DNA of 64,000 bases from Cynocephalus volans. Taxonomy: Eukaryota > Chordata > Mammalia > Dermoptera > Cynocephalidae. The notes under the pieces were generated by a model. The model did not search any database. It was not told the origin of the DNA and was given only the letters and a program-made list of their open reading frames with translations. Every line of letters begins with the position of its first letter. Within the stretch, counting starts at the first letter, position 1. Where the stretch lies: contig NC_084467.1 in NCBI RefSeq assembly GCF_027409185.1, forward strand, positions 13,568,501 through 13,632,500. Reading direction: 5' to 3'. Position numbers and translations under genes: made by a program. Positions 9,010 through 21,195 of the stretch are shown here, one piece after another.

Positions 9010-10190
9010 ACTAAAGACACCAGAAGGTGTCATGATGCACGGGTCCCAAAACTTGTTTTTGTTACTAGCAAAGGTTTCTTTTCAATCTGTCCTTTTGGAG
9101 AACTTTTCCACCAAGGTGTTGGATCTTGATATATTCTCAGGGAGGTTTAGAGTTTAAAGAGGCCCTAAAATCAGAGTATGAGAGGTGGAGCCCACTCTTG
9201 CCTTTAATTAAGAAAGAGCTAACTGCACTTACTCAAATTCAGGCCACTTCTCTTGAATAAGGGAGAAGTGAGCCCCCAGTTCTGTAGTTGTCTCCTCTAC
9301 CATAACCTCCCTCCAAGGAGAGAACGCTGCTTAACCCAGGAAGGATGACATTGATGGCACTGAAGACACAGTTTCACTTCGACAAGCCTTGCTGTACACT
9401 GGCGGGGGATGCTAGGGACACAGAGGACAGAACTGGTTCTTACTCCCTAGGGTTTGATGGGGGGGAGGGGTGGATCGGGAGGTGGGGAGCAGACCCGATC
9501 TGCTCCCTCTGTCACCCTCTGTTTGTGGAGCCATGATCTTCGCCCAGCTCTCTGGGCCAGCAAATCAGGCTCTTGGAGGGCCCGAGGGAACCCTGTAGCA
9601 TGTTCCCACAGCAGACATTCAGCTGGGGGATGGGGTGGGCTGTAATCCGTGTTTAATTTCTCCAGGGCCTCCATTATAAATTCCACAACTCCACCAGTCA
9701 AAACATGACTAATTCCTGGGACTGCAGCCCCACCTGGGAGTAGAAAGCCCTGTGCAGCTTTTGCAGCCTTGTATCGCTGCTAATAAAGGCTCAGCAGTCG
9801 GAATTCAGTTGCTGTGGGTGGTTTTCTTATGCTTGCGGCTCCCCCTCCCCCCACAGGGTCACTATAGAATAAACGTTTGTTTGTGGGACTGGATTTCTAC
9901 CAGCTTTGTAATATTCTCTGTCAGAGAAGCTGTGAGTCTGGGGACAGTCTACAAAGAAGGGGTCGTAGCGTTTAGGGTTAATTGGGCCTTTGATGATGCT
10001 GACAAGGGTAGGACGTTGTGTGATTTCTGGAGAAAAGAATGAGCTGGTTGAAAGTAAATAGAGCAAAATTGCAGGTGTGATGTTTAACCTGCTGAGGAGG
10101 ATGTGATTCGGGCTGCTCTGTCACCTCGCCAGTGTGACAGTGGTGGGGAGAGTGAGTTGTGCATGCAGAGAGACTGTGAATCATTGTTTC
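9010..10190. other. Intergenic sequence with no recognised element
   Basis: The region is single-copy. A short AT-rich patch at 9640-9715 ('gtttaatttctcc', 'ccattataaattcc') stands out in base composition. No open frame here resembles a known protein. Confidence 0.4.
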
Positions 10191-10193
10191 ACC

Positions 10194-10275
10194 CCCACTA
10201 GCTGTGAAACCCTGGGTAGGTTACTTAGCTTTTCTGAGCCTCAGTTTCCATATCTGCAAAATGATCCCAACTAGC
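10194..10275 (+). repeat. MIR SINE fragment
   Basis: 'tagctgtgaaaccctgggtaggttacttagcttttctgagcctcagtttcc' in order is the MIR core. Confidence 0.85.
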
Positions 10276-10279
10276 CATC

Positions 10280-10760
10280 AGTCCTGTCCGTACAACAGGG
10301 TTGTACACAGGTATGCACTTAGCCTGGCCATCTGTGGTTGGGGAAACAATCCCCCGTGGTATTATTATATCTAACATCATTACATATTCATTAAAGATGT
10401 TCCCTGAGGGCCTGGCTAAGGTATTAGTTTGTCATCTTTTCAATAAGCAACTAACTTGGCTTTCATCTCTCTAAAAATAGTGCCTGTTCCTAGACACCTG
10501 GTTCTCTGCCTGGAGTTATTGTGATCTCACTCCAGGTAGGAAATGATGAAAGCTTTGATGTGGGGACTCGGTGGGGGGTCTGTGCATGTGGATGCAGGGG
10601 GTGTGAGATGAAGTGGCCCTGTCTCAGAAAAAAAGGGTAGGGACAGTGGAGCCAGGGCCAAAGGTGATGATGAGATGAGAAAGGGGGTCTGCCTGGGAGC
10701 CCTGGAAGGGACCACGCAGAGAAGAGCTGCTCAGCAAGGAAGGGGAAAGGCTGAAGGAGT
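10280..10760. other. Intergenic sequence with no recognised element
   Basis: It contains the AT-rich patch 10355-10400 and a G-rich stretch at 10560-10620. Nothing here is assignable. Confidence 0.35.
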
Positions 10761-10764
10761 GGCT

Positions 10765-10965
10765 GTGGTTTCAACCCTGGCTGTGCCACCTTACGCTGAT
10801 TACTTAGCATCTCTGAGCTCCAAATTCCTCATCTCCTAAATGAGTATCATAATAGTACCCACCTCTTGGTGTCTGAAAGATTATATGAACTACTGTAAGC
10901 AAAATGCTTAGCAGGGCGCCTGGCACTTAGTAGATGTACAGTCAGTGTTGGCTGCTATTATTTTT
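10765..10965 (+). repeat. MIR SINE
   Basis: 'tcaaccctggctgtgccacc', 'ctccaaattcctcatctcctaaatgag', 'aaatgcttagcagggcgcctggcacttagtagatg' follow MIR order. Confidence 0.9.
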
Positions 10966-11365
10966 GTTGTGATTGTGGTCATTACTATTCATCTCCTTTT
11001 CAGCTGCCTTAATGGGGGGATCATTGGCACAAACAGACACAATTGTCCTTCTGAGCTTATCGGTCATGGCTGGGGGCTGTGGGTCAGTAAGTTTGCTGTA
11101 GGGTAGCAGCATCATGCCAGATGTAGACAGACCCCCTCGGGAAAGCCCGATTTCCCCAAGAGCTGCACTGCACATCTCAGATGAGGCTTAGGGCTGCCAC
11201 CTCTGTGGCTCGCACCTGCCACCTAATGTGAAAAGCTTCTACTTGCCTAGCTTCTGGCAGATTAGAGTCGAAAGACAGAATGTCAATGTCAACCAAGGAC
11301 AAACTGTTGACCTGGTGGCCGAGACCTTGAAAGGGAGATTCACCTTGGATAAGCCAGAGTGGCAG
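10966..11365. other. Intergenic sequence with no recognised element
   Basis: Single-copy sequence with no clear repeat or coding signal. Confidence 0.35.
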
Positions 11366-11369
11366 TAAA

Positions 11370-11825
11370 TAATCACCCTGTTGTCTCTGACTTCATCATC
11401 TCTCCAGAAACAGCCTCTTCTCACCTGCTCCACAGCTACCACCACGGGCCACCACCTCTCATGCAGGTTCCTGCAAGGGGCTCCTGCCAGCCTCACCTGC
11501 TTCCAGCTTCCCCCCGTCATCCCCCGCTCCCTGCCCCTGCAGTCTGTCCTCAACACACAGACCACAGCGAGCCTGTGAAAGGCCATGTCACCTCACACGG
11601 TAACAGCATCCACAGTAACAGCACCCGCATCTCCTCTTTTTCCTCTTCCTGCTTTATTTTTAAATTAAATTAAATTAAATTTTATACGTTTGTCTCCCCA
11701 CTAGACATAAGCTCCATAAGGCAGGAATGTTTTGTTGGCTGCTGTCTCCCCAGTGCTTAGAACAGTGCCAGCACACAGTACCTGCTCAATGAATGTCTGT
11801 CGAATGGACAAATGGCTGCTTATTC
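11370..11825 (+). repeat. L2 LINE 3' region with a short (TTAAA)n run
   Basis: The terminal part is clear: 'gacataagctccataaggcaggaatg', 'ccccagtgcttagaacagtgccagcacacagtacctgctcaatgaatg'. The upstream part (11370-11640) is C/T-rich and only loosely L2-like. An AT pentamer run (TTAAA)n sits at about 11659-11682. Confidence 0.7.
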
Positions 11826-11829
11826 CTTC

Positions 11830-12695
11830 CCTGAGAGTACGTCTGTAGTCTCCACGGAGAATGGGTGGCCAGCTCTTCCTTCTCTCCTGAGGACCAAGTA
11901 AGCATGTGGCTCCAACATGCAGCAGGATGTATTGAGTTTAGCTGCTTGTAGGATTTTGGCATAGTCTTGTGAGTACATCGATTGAACTGACTTTCTCGGG
12001 GGTTTGAAAGCCTCTCATCTGTAGGAATGTGTATTTTACATTAGCTGCCTGGTAGAACTTTCTGCTGTGGGGAGATGGGCCTGGTTATAGAGGTAACGGA
12101 GAAGCTCAGGGTGGTGATGGGATGCCCTCCTGGATGCCGACTTACCAGTAGCAGAACCAAGGTCCAAATCAGGTCATCTAGTTAACAACCCTCGCTTCCG
12201 TTCATTGGGCACTATTCTCCCTTTTGCTGGAATGTTCCAAGCACACCCTCCATCTAAGTGCCTCACCTCCTTCCCCTGACACCTTGCTATCTTGACACCT
12301 TCTGCTGGCCCATGTCTCTTCTTTTCAGTCTGGTTCAAAACACCGTCACCTACTCAGCTCAGTCTCTGTCCCCGGCTCTTGCATGGGATGAGTTTGGAGC
12401 ATGATCTTTGTTTTGCAGATGTTTTGGGGAGGTTGAACTTTATGTCTCTCAACTTAACTATAGCTGCTAGAGCTTACCTCGGAGTTGTGGGGCAACAGAA
12501 AGGCGGAGTGGAGAGACCTCAGGCTGTGTTGCTAGATGGGAGACCCAGGCTGAAAATCTGGGTTCACTGTGAGCCTCCATTTTCTCATTTATACATGATG
12601 GTGAGAACACATACCTTGTCATCCTTGGGAGGACATGATGAGCCACAGCATGAGAGGTGCCTGTCACAACGCCCAGCCCACTGTAACTGTCAGCA
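11830..12695. other. Intergenic sequence, weak L2-like wording at 12170-12400
   Basis: The part 12200-12320 reads like the C-rich middle of L2 ('cacctccttcccctgacaccttg'). The rest is not assignable. The 166-residue open frame that starts at 12292 crosses into a MIR and is not a gene. Confidence 0.35.
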
Positions 12696-12699
12696 TGTT

Positions 12700-12905
12700 G
12701 CAGAGCTGTGGTTAAAGGCATGTGCTCTGGAGCCGGAAGGCCTGGGTGCCAATCCTGGCTCTGCCACTCTCCAGCACTGTGACCTTGGATAAGTCTCTTG
12801 GCTTTTGTGTATGATGAAGTTAATATCTGCCTGGTAGAATTGTGGGGTGGGTTCAGTGAGGCCTACAGGAAGCTCACTGCACAGGGGCCTTCTGGAATAA
12901 AGCTG
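12700..12905 (+). repeat. MIR SINE
   Basis: A strong head is present: 'gtggttaaaggcatgtgctctggagccggaaggcctggg', then 'tgccactctccagcactgtgaccttggataag'. Confidence 0.9.
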
Positions 12906-12979
12906 TTATCTCATCGTTGTTGCAAGAAAAATATGACAATGTTGTAGAAGAAAATAGGAGAGTCAAGGTTTCTTCAAGC

Positions 12980-13065
12980 TCCCCAATTTACAGATGGGGA
13001 AACTGAGGCCCAGAGGGGCAGAGCAGAGACGCAGGTCTCTGACTCTTAGGCCTGCCCTCTCTCCT
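12980..13065 (-). repeat. MIR SINE fragment
   Basis: 'aatttacagatggggaaactgaggcccagaggggcag' is the reverse MIR core. Confidence 0.8.
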
Positions 13066-13550
13066 CAGCTCCATGGTCACATCACTAAGTCTGTTCTGCT
13101 CTCCCAGGGTGGGGGACAGCAAGGGTTTGGTGACTGTCCTGCCTGTCTTAGGTGTGGCACTTCTGAGGGATGTCGGTGGGGGGATTGCAGCTGACACTCT
13201 GTTCTGATCCCCACTTTGGAGACTCAGACTTCGATTCTGTGAGGGCTGCCTCTTTCCCTCCTAAATGAGAAAAAATGTCTTGGGTATGCCTTGTGCTGTA
13301 ACCACCCCTAATCTGCAAACTCTGTAATTCTCCGAAAGAGAGAATGGAAAGAGAAAAACCACCTACGCAGTCTGGCCGACTCCTGGGCCAAGATTTAGTG
13401 ACGGGAGCTGTAGTGAGGTCTCGCATTACTGAGCCTTCATTACTTTTACAAAATATGTTCCAGTGGGTTCACCCGCAGCTATAAAGCGCTGTCGTAAATA
13501 ATTAAACTCCACCTGTCAAGGGGGCCAGGAGGCGGGTGGTGAGACCATGA
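13066..13550. other. Intergenic sequence, including an AT-rich patch at 13430-13510
   Basis: The patch has 'attacttttacaaaatatg' and 'gtaaataattaaactcc' around a CpG-containing core, and no repeat match. The remainder is single-copy. Confidence 0.35.
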
Positions 13551-13554
13551 CATG

Positions 13555-13735
13555 GTGCGAGGAGCACTGGACTGGGAGACAGGAGTCTGGGGACCCACTG
13601 GGCTGTCTCTGATCCCTGCGACCTTGGGCAGGCAACTTCCCCTCTCCAGGCTTTGGCTTCTCCATGTGGCAAAAGAGGAGTTTGAAGGTGGTGGTCTCCA
13701 AAGTCCTCGCCAGCTCTGACAGTCAATAATGCTCA
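13555..13735 (+). repeat. Diverged MIR SINE
   Basis: 'gagcactggactgggagacaggagtctgg' is followed by 'gaccttgggcaggcaacttcccctctccaggc'. Confidence 0.65.
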
Positions 13736-13779
13736 GCTCCAGTGAGCATGCAGTTTGGGGAAGACGGGTCCAAGCCTCC

Positions 13780-14340
13780 CAATCTTCTTTCCTTCTATTC
13801 ATCTTTCCATTTACCCAAGTTCCAAGCACTCTGTCAGACCCTTGGAACAGAGTGGTTACGGCACAGGCAGACTCAGATCTTTAGAGTCTCACAATCCAGT
13901 GTAGAAAGCCATCCAGGAAACTGATCACAACATTGGAGAAGCCCAGAGCCCTGTGGAAGTGCAGGCGAGGGGCAGCTACCCAGCTCAGGAGGGCCCACGA
14001 AGGCTTCCTGGAAGAGGTGCCATTGGGCTGAGTCTGGAGAATGGGTAAGAGTTAGACAAGGAAGGACATTCAAGACAGAGGAAATGGCCTGTGCAAAGGT
14101 GCAGAGGACAGCCTGGGAGTTAGAAGGTTGGCCAGTGGTTCTGTCAAGAGCAGACATGACCTGGGACAGTTGTTGGGTGGTAGGGATGGATCTGGGGACC
14201 TTGAATGCTCAGTTGAGGAATGTGCTTTATCCCGAAGGCAGTGGAGCTTCCATAGTTCTGTGCCTTTGCCTGTGACATGCAACCTTGGCAAAGGTTAGGT
14301 AAGTTTGCCTCCTGTCCAGCCCCACTTTGCCCTTCAGTGT
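13780..14340 (-). repeat. L2 LINE fragment
   Basis: 'ttccaagcactctgtcagacccttgg', 'gaaggcttcctggaagaggtgccattgggctgagtctg' and 'ggcctgtgcaaaggtgcagagg' match the reverse complement of the L2 3' half. Confidence 0.75.
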
Positions 14341-14371
14341 TCCCTCTTTGGATCAGGCAGAATTTAGAGTG

Positions 14372-14761
14372 TGTTAGTTTGCTAGGGCTGCCATAACAAA
14401 ACACTACAGGCTGGGGGGCTCAAGCAACAGAAATTTATTTTCACTCAGTTCTAGAGTCTAAAAGTCCAAGGTCAAGGTGCCAGCAGGGTTGGTTTCCTCT
14501 GAGTCCTCTGTCCCTGCTTGCGGGTGGCCGCCTTCTCCCTGTGTCCTCACGTGGCCTTTTCTCTGTGCTTGGCTGCCCCTGCTGTCTCTTCCTGTTCTCA
14601 TAGGGACCCTGGTCAGATTGGGTCAGGGGTTGCCCTGAAGGCTTCATTTGGCCTTAATCACCTCTTTAAAGGCCCCGTCTCCAAATATAGTCACATTCTG
14701 AGGTAACAGGGGTTAGGGCTTCGACATATGAATTTGGGGGGACACAATTCAGTTCATTACA
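14372..14761 (-). mobile_element. ERVL-MaLR solo LTR (MLT1 type)
   Basis: It reads in reverse: TGTTAGTTTGCTAGGGCTGC at the start, 'aacagaaatttattttcactcag', 'gtgtcctcacgtggcctttt', and an end 'gacacaattcagttcattaca'. The two flanking pentamers do not match well, so I claim no target duplication. Confidence 0.9.
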
Positions 14762-14869
14762 TGAAGTTTCCCTCATGTTATTTGTGGAAGAACGAGGTTG
14801 TCCCTTGAGCTCCTGGGGAGATTTCTGTGGGTGGGAAGATTCATAGAATGTTCCAGCAAGATGGAGCAG

Positions 14870-15010
14870 CTGTTCCCGCCTCCCAGTTTAACAGATGGGA
14901 AAACCAGAGCCCAGAGAGGAGGTTTGGCTTGCCTAAGGACATAGCACATTAGTAGCCCAGCAGGATAAGAACTCAGTTTAACTACTCTCCTTGAACTGGT
15001 ACTTGGCCCT
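14870..15010 (-). repeat. MIR SINE
   Basis: 'cagtttaacagatgggaaaaccagagcccagagaggagg' and 'agtagcccagcaggataagaactcag' match reverse MIR. Confidence 0.75.
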
Positions 15011-15084
15011 GTAAGGAGTGGGGCCCTGTGCAAACACTGTCCTTTTACTTCTTGGTCCATTTTACTGAACAAGAATTCTGGCAG

Positions 15085-15255
15085 CCCCACTTACCAGCTG
15101 GATGGCCTTGACAAGGTCACTTTGCCTCTCTAAGGGCATCAGTCTGCTAATCTGAGAAATGGGGCTAGTATTCTCCTGCCTAGCTCCTAAGATTGTTATG
15201 GCATCCTGGATAGGAAGACGTCGTTTAATCTAAGGTCAGTTATTGTTATTAATGT
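15085..15255 (+). repeat. MIR SINE
   Basis: 'cacttaccagctggatggccttgacaaggtcactttgcctc', then 'aatctgagaaatggggctagtattctcctgcc', then a 'gttattgttatt' tail. Confidence 0.75.
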
Positions 15256-15259
15256 ATTA

Positions 15260-17170
15260 ATGCACCTGGTGAAAAGGAGGTGCAGAGATGGCCAAATGAC
15301 CACAAGTCACAGCCCTGGCCTAAGAGTGCTGGCTTTGGGGACCTCGCCCCTGCCTGTTGCCCTGAGCTCACCAGGAGGTGAAGGAGGAGGGTGCATATCT
15401 CTGTTTATCTCTGCTGCCTCTTCCACATCACAGGACAAGCCTAACACGTTCCAGCCCATTAGCAGCCAGCCAGCTTGGTGGTGGCAGGGTTGGTGGCCTT
15501 GGCAGCAGATACAGCAGTGCCAGCTGGGCACAGCTCTTAAAGGGACAGTGTTACCACCCTGCTGGGGCAGTTCCCCAGGGTGCTATCCAGGTTCCATCTT
15601 GGAGTCCCTGACTGAGAGTTTGGGACTAGGTGCCTTGAGGACCAGCCTGAGGCAGGCTGGGGTCCTGCCATGGAGTGGAGTGCAGGGCTGCCTGGGGAAG
15701 GACAAGCTGGTTCTGGGAAGTATCCCCAGGGCCCCCATGCACCACCCCCCCACAGACTCTTGTTTCTTATCCTCTCTCCCTCTGCCCCTCCCTGTTTCTA
15801 GCCTCCTTTGTCTCATGCAGACCCTATACCATGGAGCACGGAAGGAGCCAGAAGCATGTTTTGGGTCCCACCTCCCTCCATCGCTTCCCAGCAGGCAGAC
15901 TTGCTGCAAAACACGTAACTCCACTGAGTGCATTTCTTGTCTGTGACACACAGACAGTGGTACCCACCCTGGGGCTGATTGTGATCATTGTGGGAGAGAA
16001 TACAGCTTCAGGCCTACCCTCTTACCTCCACATTCGTTCTGGCTGCGCTGGCCTGATTTCTGACCCTGGTTCACTGCTGCTTCAGGCAGACGGGACTTGT
16101 AGGTTTCCAGGATCACAGGATCACAGCTGTGTTTTCTGCCTTATGTCCTGTTCCAACTTGCTCTGTTGGGTGGTGTTTATCATTTGCCACGGGGTAAAAT
16201 CCACAGCAAGTCTCATAGCTTTCCTGGTCACTCTTAGGCAGTGAAGCTTCCTCTGGTCACCTCTGTAATGTGCAATCCCATGGAAGAGTGAAAACTTCCA
16301 ACTGCATTCATTTAAACTCAAGGATTCTCCAGTCCCTCAGTCAGGTCTGCTGGGGTGCTGGGAGTGGGTGTGGTCAGGATGTCAATTTCCCCCCTGCTCT
16401 GCTTGGTCTTCCCCATTGCTAGCAGCATTTTCTGAGGGTCCTGTCCTTTGGGGTCAGAGGTGGGAAAAGCTGGAGGAGAGAAGGAGGCGCACGAGGGCAG
16501 AATTCTTACCTGCCTGGCCCTGTTGTGAGCTGGGGCCAGGGCACCCACCCTTCCTCTCTTGGGGGACTTTTGTGGGTTCCTCAGACCTGTATCTCCCCTG
16601 GCTGACCTCCTGTCATATGTCTCTAGCTGCTTTTTGCTGGGGCCTCTTTTCCCTCTGGGGACCCTCCTGATCTGCCCACTCTGTGGCACACATCTGGTCC
16701 TGGGGAAATGCGTTGCTATGACAAAAAAACAGGTTTTAGGTGTCCCCTCCCCTCCTCCACCTTGTCATCTTAACTTTTGCTGGGTGAGGCTCATATCATT
16801 GCTGTGCCCCCACCTGAGGGAGACAGATCTAGCTGTGCAAAGAGCTTACTGAAGCCCACCTGCCTGGGCTTGCGGGAAGGACAGGCACCGCCCGCTTCTC
16901 TCTTGGTAGGGGGCTCTCGGAACTCCAGCAGCTCTCCTAGGAACTCCCTGCCTCATCTTCAGCCTGCTCTTGACCTCTGCAGCCTCTTTTAAGCTAGAGG
17001 TGGGTGATCAGCTTAGGGCTGCAAGGCCAGTTCTCGGCCCTTCTTTGCAAATCCTGCTCGGGTGGTCTCACACCTCACCTTGGAATGGGGGCACGGTTGG
17101 CACCTATTGTCTTGGGGCCTCAAAACTGAGACCAAAATATTTTCGTATTAACATTTGGTTACCTTCAACC
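15260..17170. other. Intergenic sequence with no recognised element
   Basis: About 1.9 kb is largely single-copy. The 228-residue open frame starting at 15260 lacks a recognisable domain, a consistent codon pattern or splice context, and I do not call it a gene. Confidence 0.4.
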
Positions 17171-17189
17171 ATCATGAAGCATTCTCTCC

Positions 17190-17535
17190 TCAGGACTTTT
17201 GCATGTGCTGCTTCCTCTTCCTCGGCCTGAGTACCTTGTCCCAGATCCCTGCGTGGCTGAGCCCCATAGCTGACCTCAGCTAGTTCATCTTGTCATGCAC
17301 TTGCCCTCCCCAGCGAGTCACGCTGTTACATCAGCCTGCTCTTTTTTTCTACAGAGCATTTATCAAGACCTGAAATGATTTGTTTGTTTGCTTGTTGATT
17401 TTGTGTCTGCAAACATCCCCTTCCTCTCCACTGCCCTTTGCCCATCAGCTCCACGAGACTTTATCTGTTTTGTTCACTGCAGCAACCCCAGGGCCGACAG
17501 AAGAGGCACAGCTCTGACACTCAGGGAGAATGTTT
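17190..17535 (+). repeat. L2 LINE fragment
   Basis: 'ggacttttgcatgtgctgcttcctcttcctcggcctg', 'cagagcatttatcaagacctg', 'agctccacgagactttatctgttttgttcactgcag' follow L2 order. Confidence 0.85.
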
Positions 17536-17539
17536 GGTG

Positions 17540-18980
17540 ATCTTTTGAATCTGCCTGATTAATCAATAAAAGAGGTCCACAGTCTTTGGCATGTAGGTTA
17601 TGATCAAGATACTGCAACATCTCAAGGGGCCAAAGTAACAGGGACAAAAGATCTCTGTCCATCTGTCTGACGCAGGTGGCAAAGGTTTGCGGCTGGTCAG
17701 AATGGCGTGAGCCACCTGCCCAGCTTCCCCTGGGTCCCCTCCTACACTGATGGGTTGTGAGCTGGAACTCAGATGTGCTTCCTGGCGTCATCTCCTTAAT
17801 AATTGACTTCGACCCCAATCCTCGTCTACTTTCCAAAAATCCTAAGCAAGAAAGGTGGTTGGGAGAATAGAAGGAGTGTGTTGTTTTTCTCATGGAGAAA
17901 CATAAGTTCAGAGAGGTTAAGCAGCTTTCTTCGAGTCACCCAGCAAGGAAGGGTCACAAACTAGGTGTGTTGAGTCCATGGGGCTGAGATGGGTAACCTG
18001 GGGAGTGGGAATGAGGAGCTGGGTCTCTGGAGTCGATGCCTTCCTGGGGTCTTATTTATAGGGCAGCAAATGGTGAAAAAGTCTGTGTTTCCCAAGGGCA
18101 GACAGTCTCTGGGGGTCACGTCCAGCTTGGCTTTCAGAAGAGTCTGCAAGGGGTAGAATGTAGAACACACATAGCTGACCTGAGTCTGGGGCTGGGGGGG
18201 TCCCACAGGGCAGGCGCTGCAGGGTTAACCCCACACATACTAAGGTGGGGAGAGTCCAAGGGATGAAGTGTCAGTCCAGCTATGTCCAAGGGCAGTGGGA
18301 CCGGCAGCTGTGGGGTCAGAGTGGGAGGGCTGCCCAGCAGGAGCCCAGCAGGTGGAGATGTAGAATTAAAACAAAATTGGAGGGGAAGAGACTCTCTCCC
18401 AGCCCCGAGCCCCCAGCCCTTCCCAGCACAGATGGTGCAATTAGAGGATCGGACAGATTCTCTGCAGAAGATGATGCCACTTGAGGAAAGGAAACAGTTC
18501 TGTGGGGGGCCTTTTCTCTATTTTAAAAGCAGCTGGCAGTATATAATTCTTTCAAGTAAATTGTATATTTAAGTGTTTAGGGTGGGGATGTAGCCGCAGT
18601 ACTTGCTTCTATGTAGAAATTAAGAAGATCCTGGGCCTGTGGATCTGGAGCTCCTGCTGGGGGAGAGGGAAGAGCAGGGGAGAGCACAGAGCCATGTGCG
18701 GGCGCCCCCACTCCCCCGTCCCCTGGCTCGGGGAAGGCTGGGCAGGCAGATGGCATCTCCCTGTATTGTTTTGTGGGGCGGGATGCAGTCCATCCCTTGC
18801 CTTCCCCTGAGTTGACCATATCTGACCCCCAAAGACCAGGCAGGGCAAGGTGGAGGGTTCAAGGGCTCAAATGATGTTCCCGTGCTGCCCAGCAGAGGAC
18901 AGGCTCCCCAGGTCCTCTCAGGGCTCAGGCCACCCCTCACTGCCCTTGTGTCTGCAGGGAACAGCAGGATCTTTAAGCGT
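17540..18980. other. Intergenic sequence with a MIR fragment at about 17885-17975
   Basis: 'acataagttcagagaggttaagcagctttcttcgagtcacccag' marks a reverse MIR piece. Elsewhere I see single-copy sequence, including an AT-rich patch near 18510-18575. Confidence 0.45.
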
Positions 18981-18984
18981 TTGT

Positions 18985-19065
18985 GAAACTCCAGGCGGGC
19001 AGGGGCCCTGTCTGTCTTGTTCATGAGGTATACAGCAGGTGCTCAATAAATATGAGTTAACTGAA
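18985..19065 (+). repeat. L2 LINE 3' end
   Basis: 'gggcaggggccctgtctgtcttgttcatgagg' and 'acagcaggtgctcaataaatatgagttaactg' match the L2 terminus. Confidence 0.8.
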
Positions 19066-19069
19066 TACA

Positions 19070-20360
19070 ACAGGTGAAGGGGAATAGTAGGGACTCGCTG
19101 ACTCAGGCTGCCACTAGAGCTCTGTTCTATTTAGGTGCTGGGATCCCCAGCTCCTTCATACGTGACGTGGAGGAAAGGGGCTTGCCTGGGGGATTTCTAC
19201 GAAGATTCACAGAGGTGGTGCTTGCAACCTGCCTGTCCCAGCCCTTGGCACACAGTAGGTGTTCAGGAGATGGCAGGGCCTGTGTTCTCTGATTCTCTGG
19301 GTCCTCGTTCTGCCATGTGGCTTCTGGGTCAGGATGGGTGTGGGTCGGGATATGCTGGGCTTTGGGGACCACAGGGTCATTAGTTCTCCCTCTATGAGCC
19401 AGTCCCTGTCCCTGCACTCCACACCCCCAACCTTCACCCTAGGTTCAGACTCCAAAGGAAAGAGCCCAAACACAGAGGAAGGAGCCTGGTCTCATCTTTT
19501 CAAACCCACTGCCTGCTGTGAAAAGGGCAGGTCGAGGCTTGTTTTGGGGGCAGGGTTGGAGGTGATGAGTTCTGTGGACCTCCCCACCCTTGTCCCCTTG
19601 CAAGGGTGCAAATATGTCATTCTCTTCCAGAGCCTGGGAGGGAAAGACAGGGAAGAGGATAATTCCAGGGAAGCTAGTTGGCTGGCCGCTGTCTGTGTGT
19701 ATGTGTGTGTGTGCGAAAGGACATTGTCCCTCCCTGCATGTGTCCTCCTGTTCCCGGATGTGTGTACATATGGCAGGGGAGTTGGCTTCTCAGAAACAAC
19801 ACTTGGCCCAGCCTTCCTCCACCTTCCTCCCTCCAAACTCCCACTGGGCCAGCCCCGTAGAGGAATAGCTCTGTGGCTGGCCTCCCCCAGATCAGCGTAG
19901 TGAGTTGAGTGGGCCTGGGCCACCCACTGTCCCCTCACTGAATCCCTCAGCCATCTCCTGGCCCCGAACTTAGGGCCTGCCCCACAGCCACCCTGGGCAG
20001 GCTGGATCAGGAGCTGAGGGGTGGGGGGTGGTCTTTCTGGGAGGTGGGGGCAGTTCATCTGGGGGCTCTTCCACCCGCAGTGGTCTCCAATGCCAAAAGG
20101 TCTCCCCCAAGGGCCTTGGAAAATTAGAGAGTAATTCCCACCCGAGCCAGGGGCCCGGCACATGCAGTAAACGCCCATGAGTAAACAATGAGCTCTCCCT
20201 CCACGGCCGAGGCAGCAGCCCAGGGTGGGTTGGGTGGGCTTTGGGATGGGGTGCTATGCTAACTGCCTCCACATGGAATGTTCTGGGTCACTATCTCCCT
20301 CTACCAGAGAACCCAGACTGTCAGATGAAATGCTGGATGCTCTTGGCTGATGCTCTTGGG
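19070..20360. other. Intergenic sequence with a short (TG)n run
   Basis: A TG-rich run lies near 19694-19715. A possible L2 scrap is at 19220-19265. Open frames of 213 and 228 residues overlap here on opposite strands; neither resembles a known protein. Confidence 0.4.
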
Positions 20361-20364
20361 AATG

Positions 20365-20520
20365 TTTATGGCTGCATTCAAGTTCTAGCTCTGCCACTTG
20401 TGACCCTATAAATACTCTTATTGGGCCTGGGCCTCAATTTCTCTACCTGTACACTCGGAGGAGTAAGGGTTGGACCCGATGTTTTCTAAGGGCTCTTTGG
20501 CTCAGGTGAAGATGGACTAT
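20365..20520 (+). repeat. Diverged MIR SINE
   Basis: 'attcaagttctagctctgccacttgtgac' and 'gcctcaatttctctacctgtac' match the MIR core. Confidence 0.7.
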
Positions 20521-20529
20521 AGGACCATG

Positions 20530-20906
20530 TATTAATCCACAGAGAGAGAAGGAGAGTTGAGCGACTGAGCTTGATTAATTTTAAGGAGTTGGCTCACGAG
20601 ATTATCGAGGTTGGCAAGTCTAAATCCCAGCAGGCTGCAAACTCAGGCAGGGCTGCTGTGTTGCTATCTTGGGGCATAATTGCTGCTGCTTCTGGTGAAC
20701 CTGTCTGTGCTCTCAGGCCTTCAACCAGTTGGATGAGTCCACCCACAGCATGGAGCGTAATCTGCTTTAGTTAAAGCCAACTGATCGTGGATGTTAATCA
20801 CATCTAAAAAATACCTTCCCAGCCACATCTAGACTGGTGTGAGACCAAACAGCTGGGCACCACAGCCTAGCCAAGTTGACACATAAAATTAACCATCCCA
20901 GAACAT
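20530..20906. mobile_element. Ancient retroelement fragment, family not assigned
   Basis: The block 'aaggagttggctcacgagattatcgagg' ... 'ggccttcaaccagttggatgagtccaccc' ... 'gttgacacataaaattaaccatc' is a repeat I have seen many times in mammals, ending with the ATTAACCATC-type terminus. I cannot state its class with confidence. Confidence 0.6.
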
Positions 20907-20989
20907 CCGGCCATAGGTAAGAGGGACCCTTGGATTTACCGTGTTCTACCTCTCAGGCACTAAGCAGGTGATTATGATTAAGAATGGTG

Positions 20990-21195
20990 GTTTTCCCATG
21001 AGCAGGGAAGCTCCACGAGGTGGGATTTTGTGTTCGCGGCCGCAGCACCCAGATCGTGGCACACGATAGGTGCTCAATGCATTTTTGTGAAATATAAGGT
21101 TGCACAAGGGCAGGGATTTTTTTCTGTTTTATTCACCACTATATCCACATTGGATTCCCAGTAGATATTTCTGGAACGAGCGAGTGACTGCTCTA
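20990..21195 (+). repeat. Two L2 3' ends in series
   Basis: One terminus runs 'gaagctccacgaggtgggattttg' to 'cacgataggtgctcaatgcatttttg'. A second runs 'aagggcagggatttttttctgttttattcacc' to 'agtagatatttctgg'. A NotI-type GCGGCCGC lies inside the first (21036-21043). Confidence 0.75.

Noticed and set aside
15260..15946. 228-residue open frame
   Set aside because: No recognisable motif; equally long frames occur on the opposite strand; composition is plain intergenic.
19259..20178. Overlapping 213- and 228-residue open frames on opposite strands
   Set aside because: No known domain; overlap on both strands suggests chance in GC-rich DNA.
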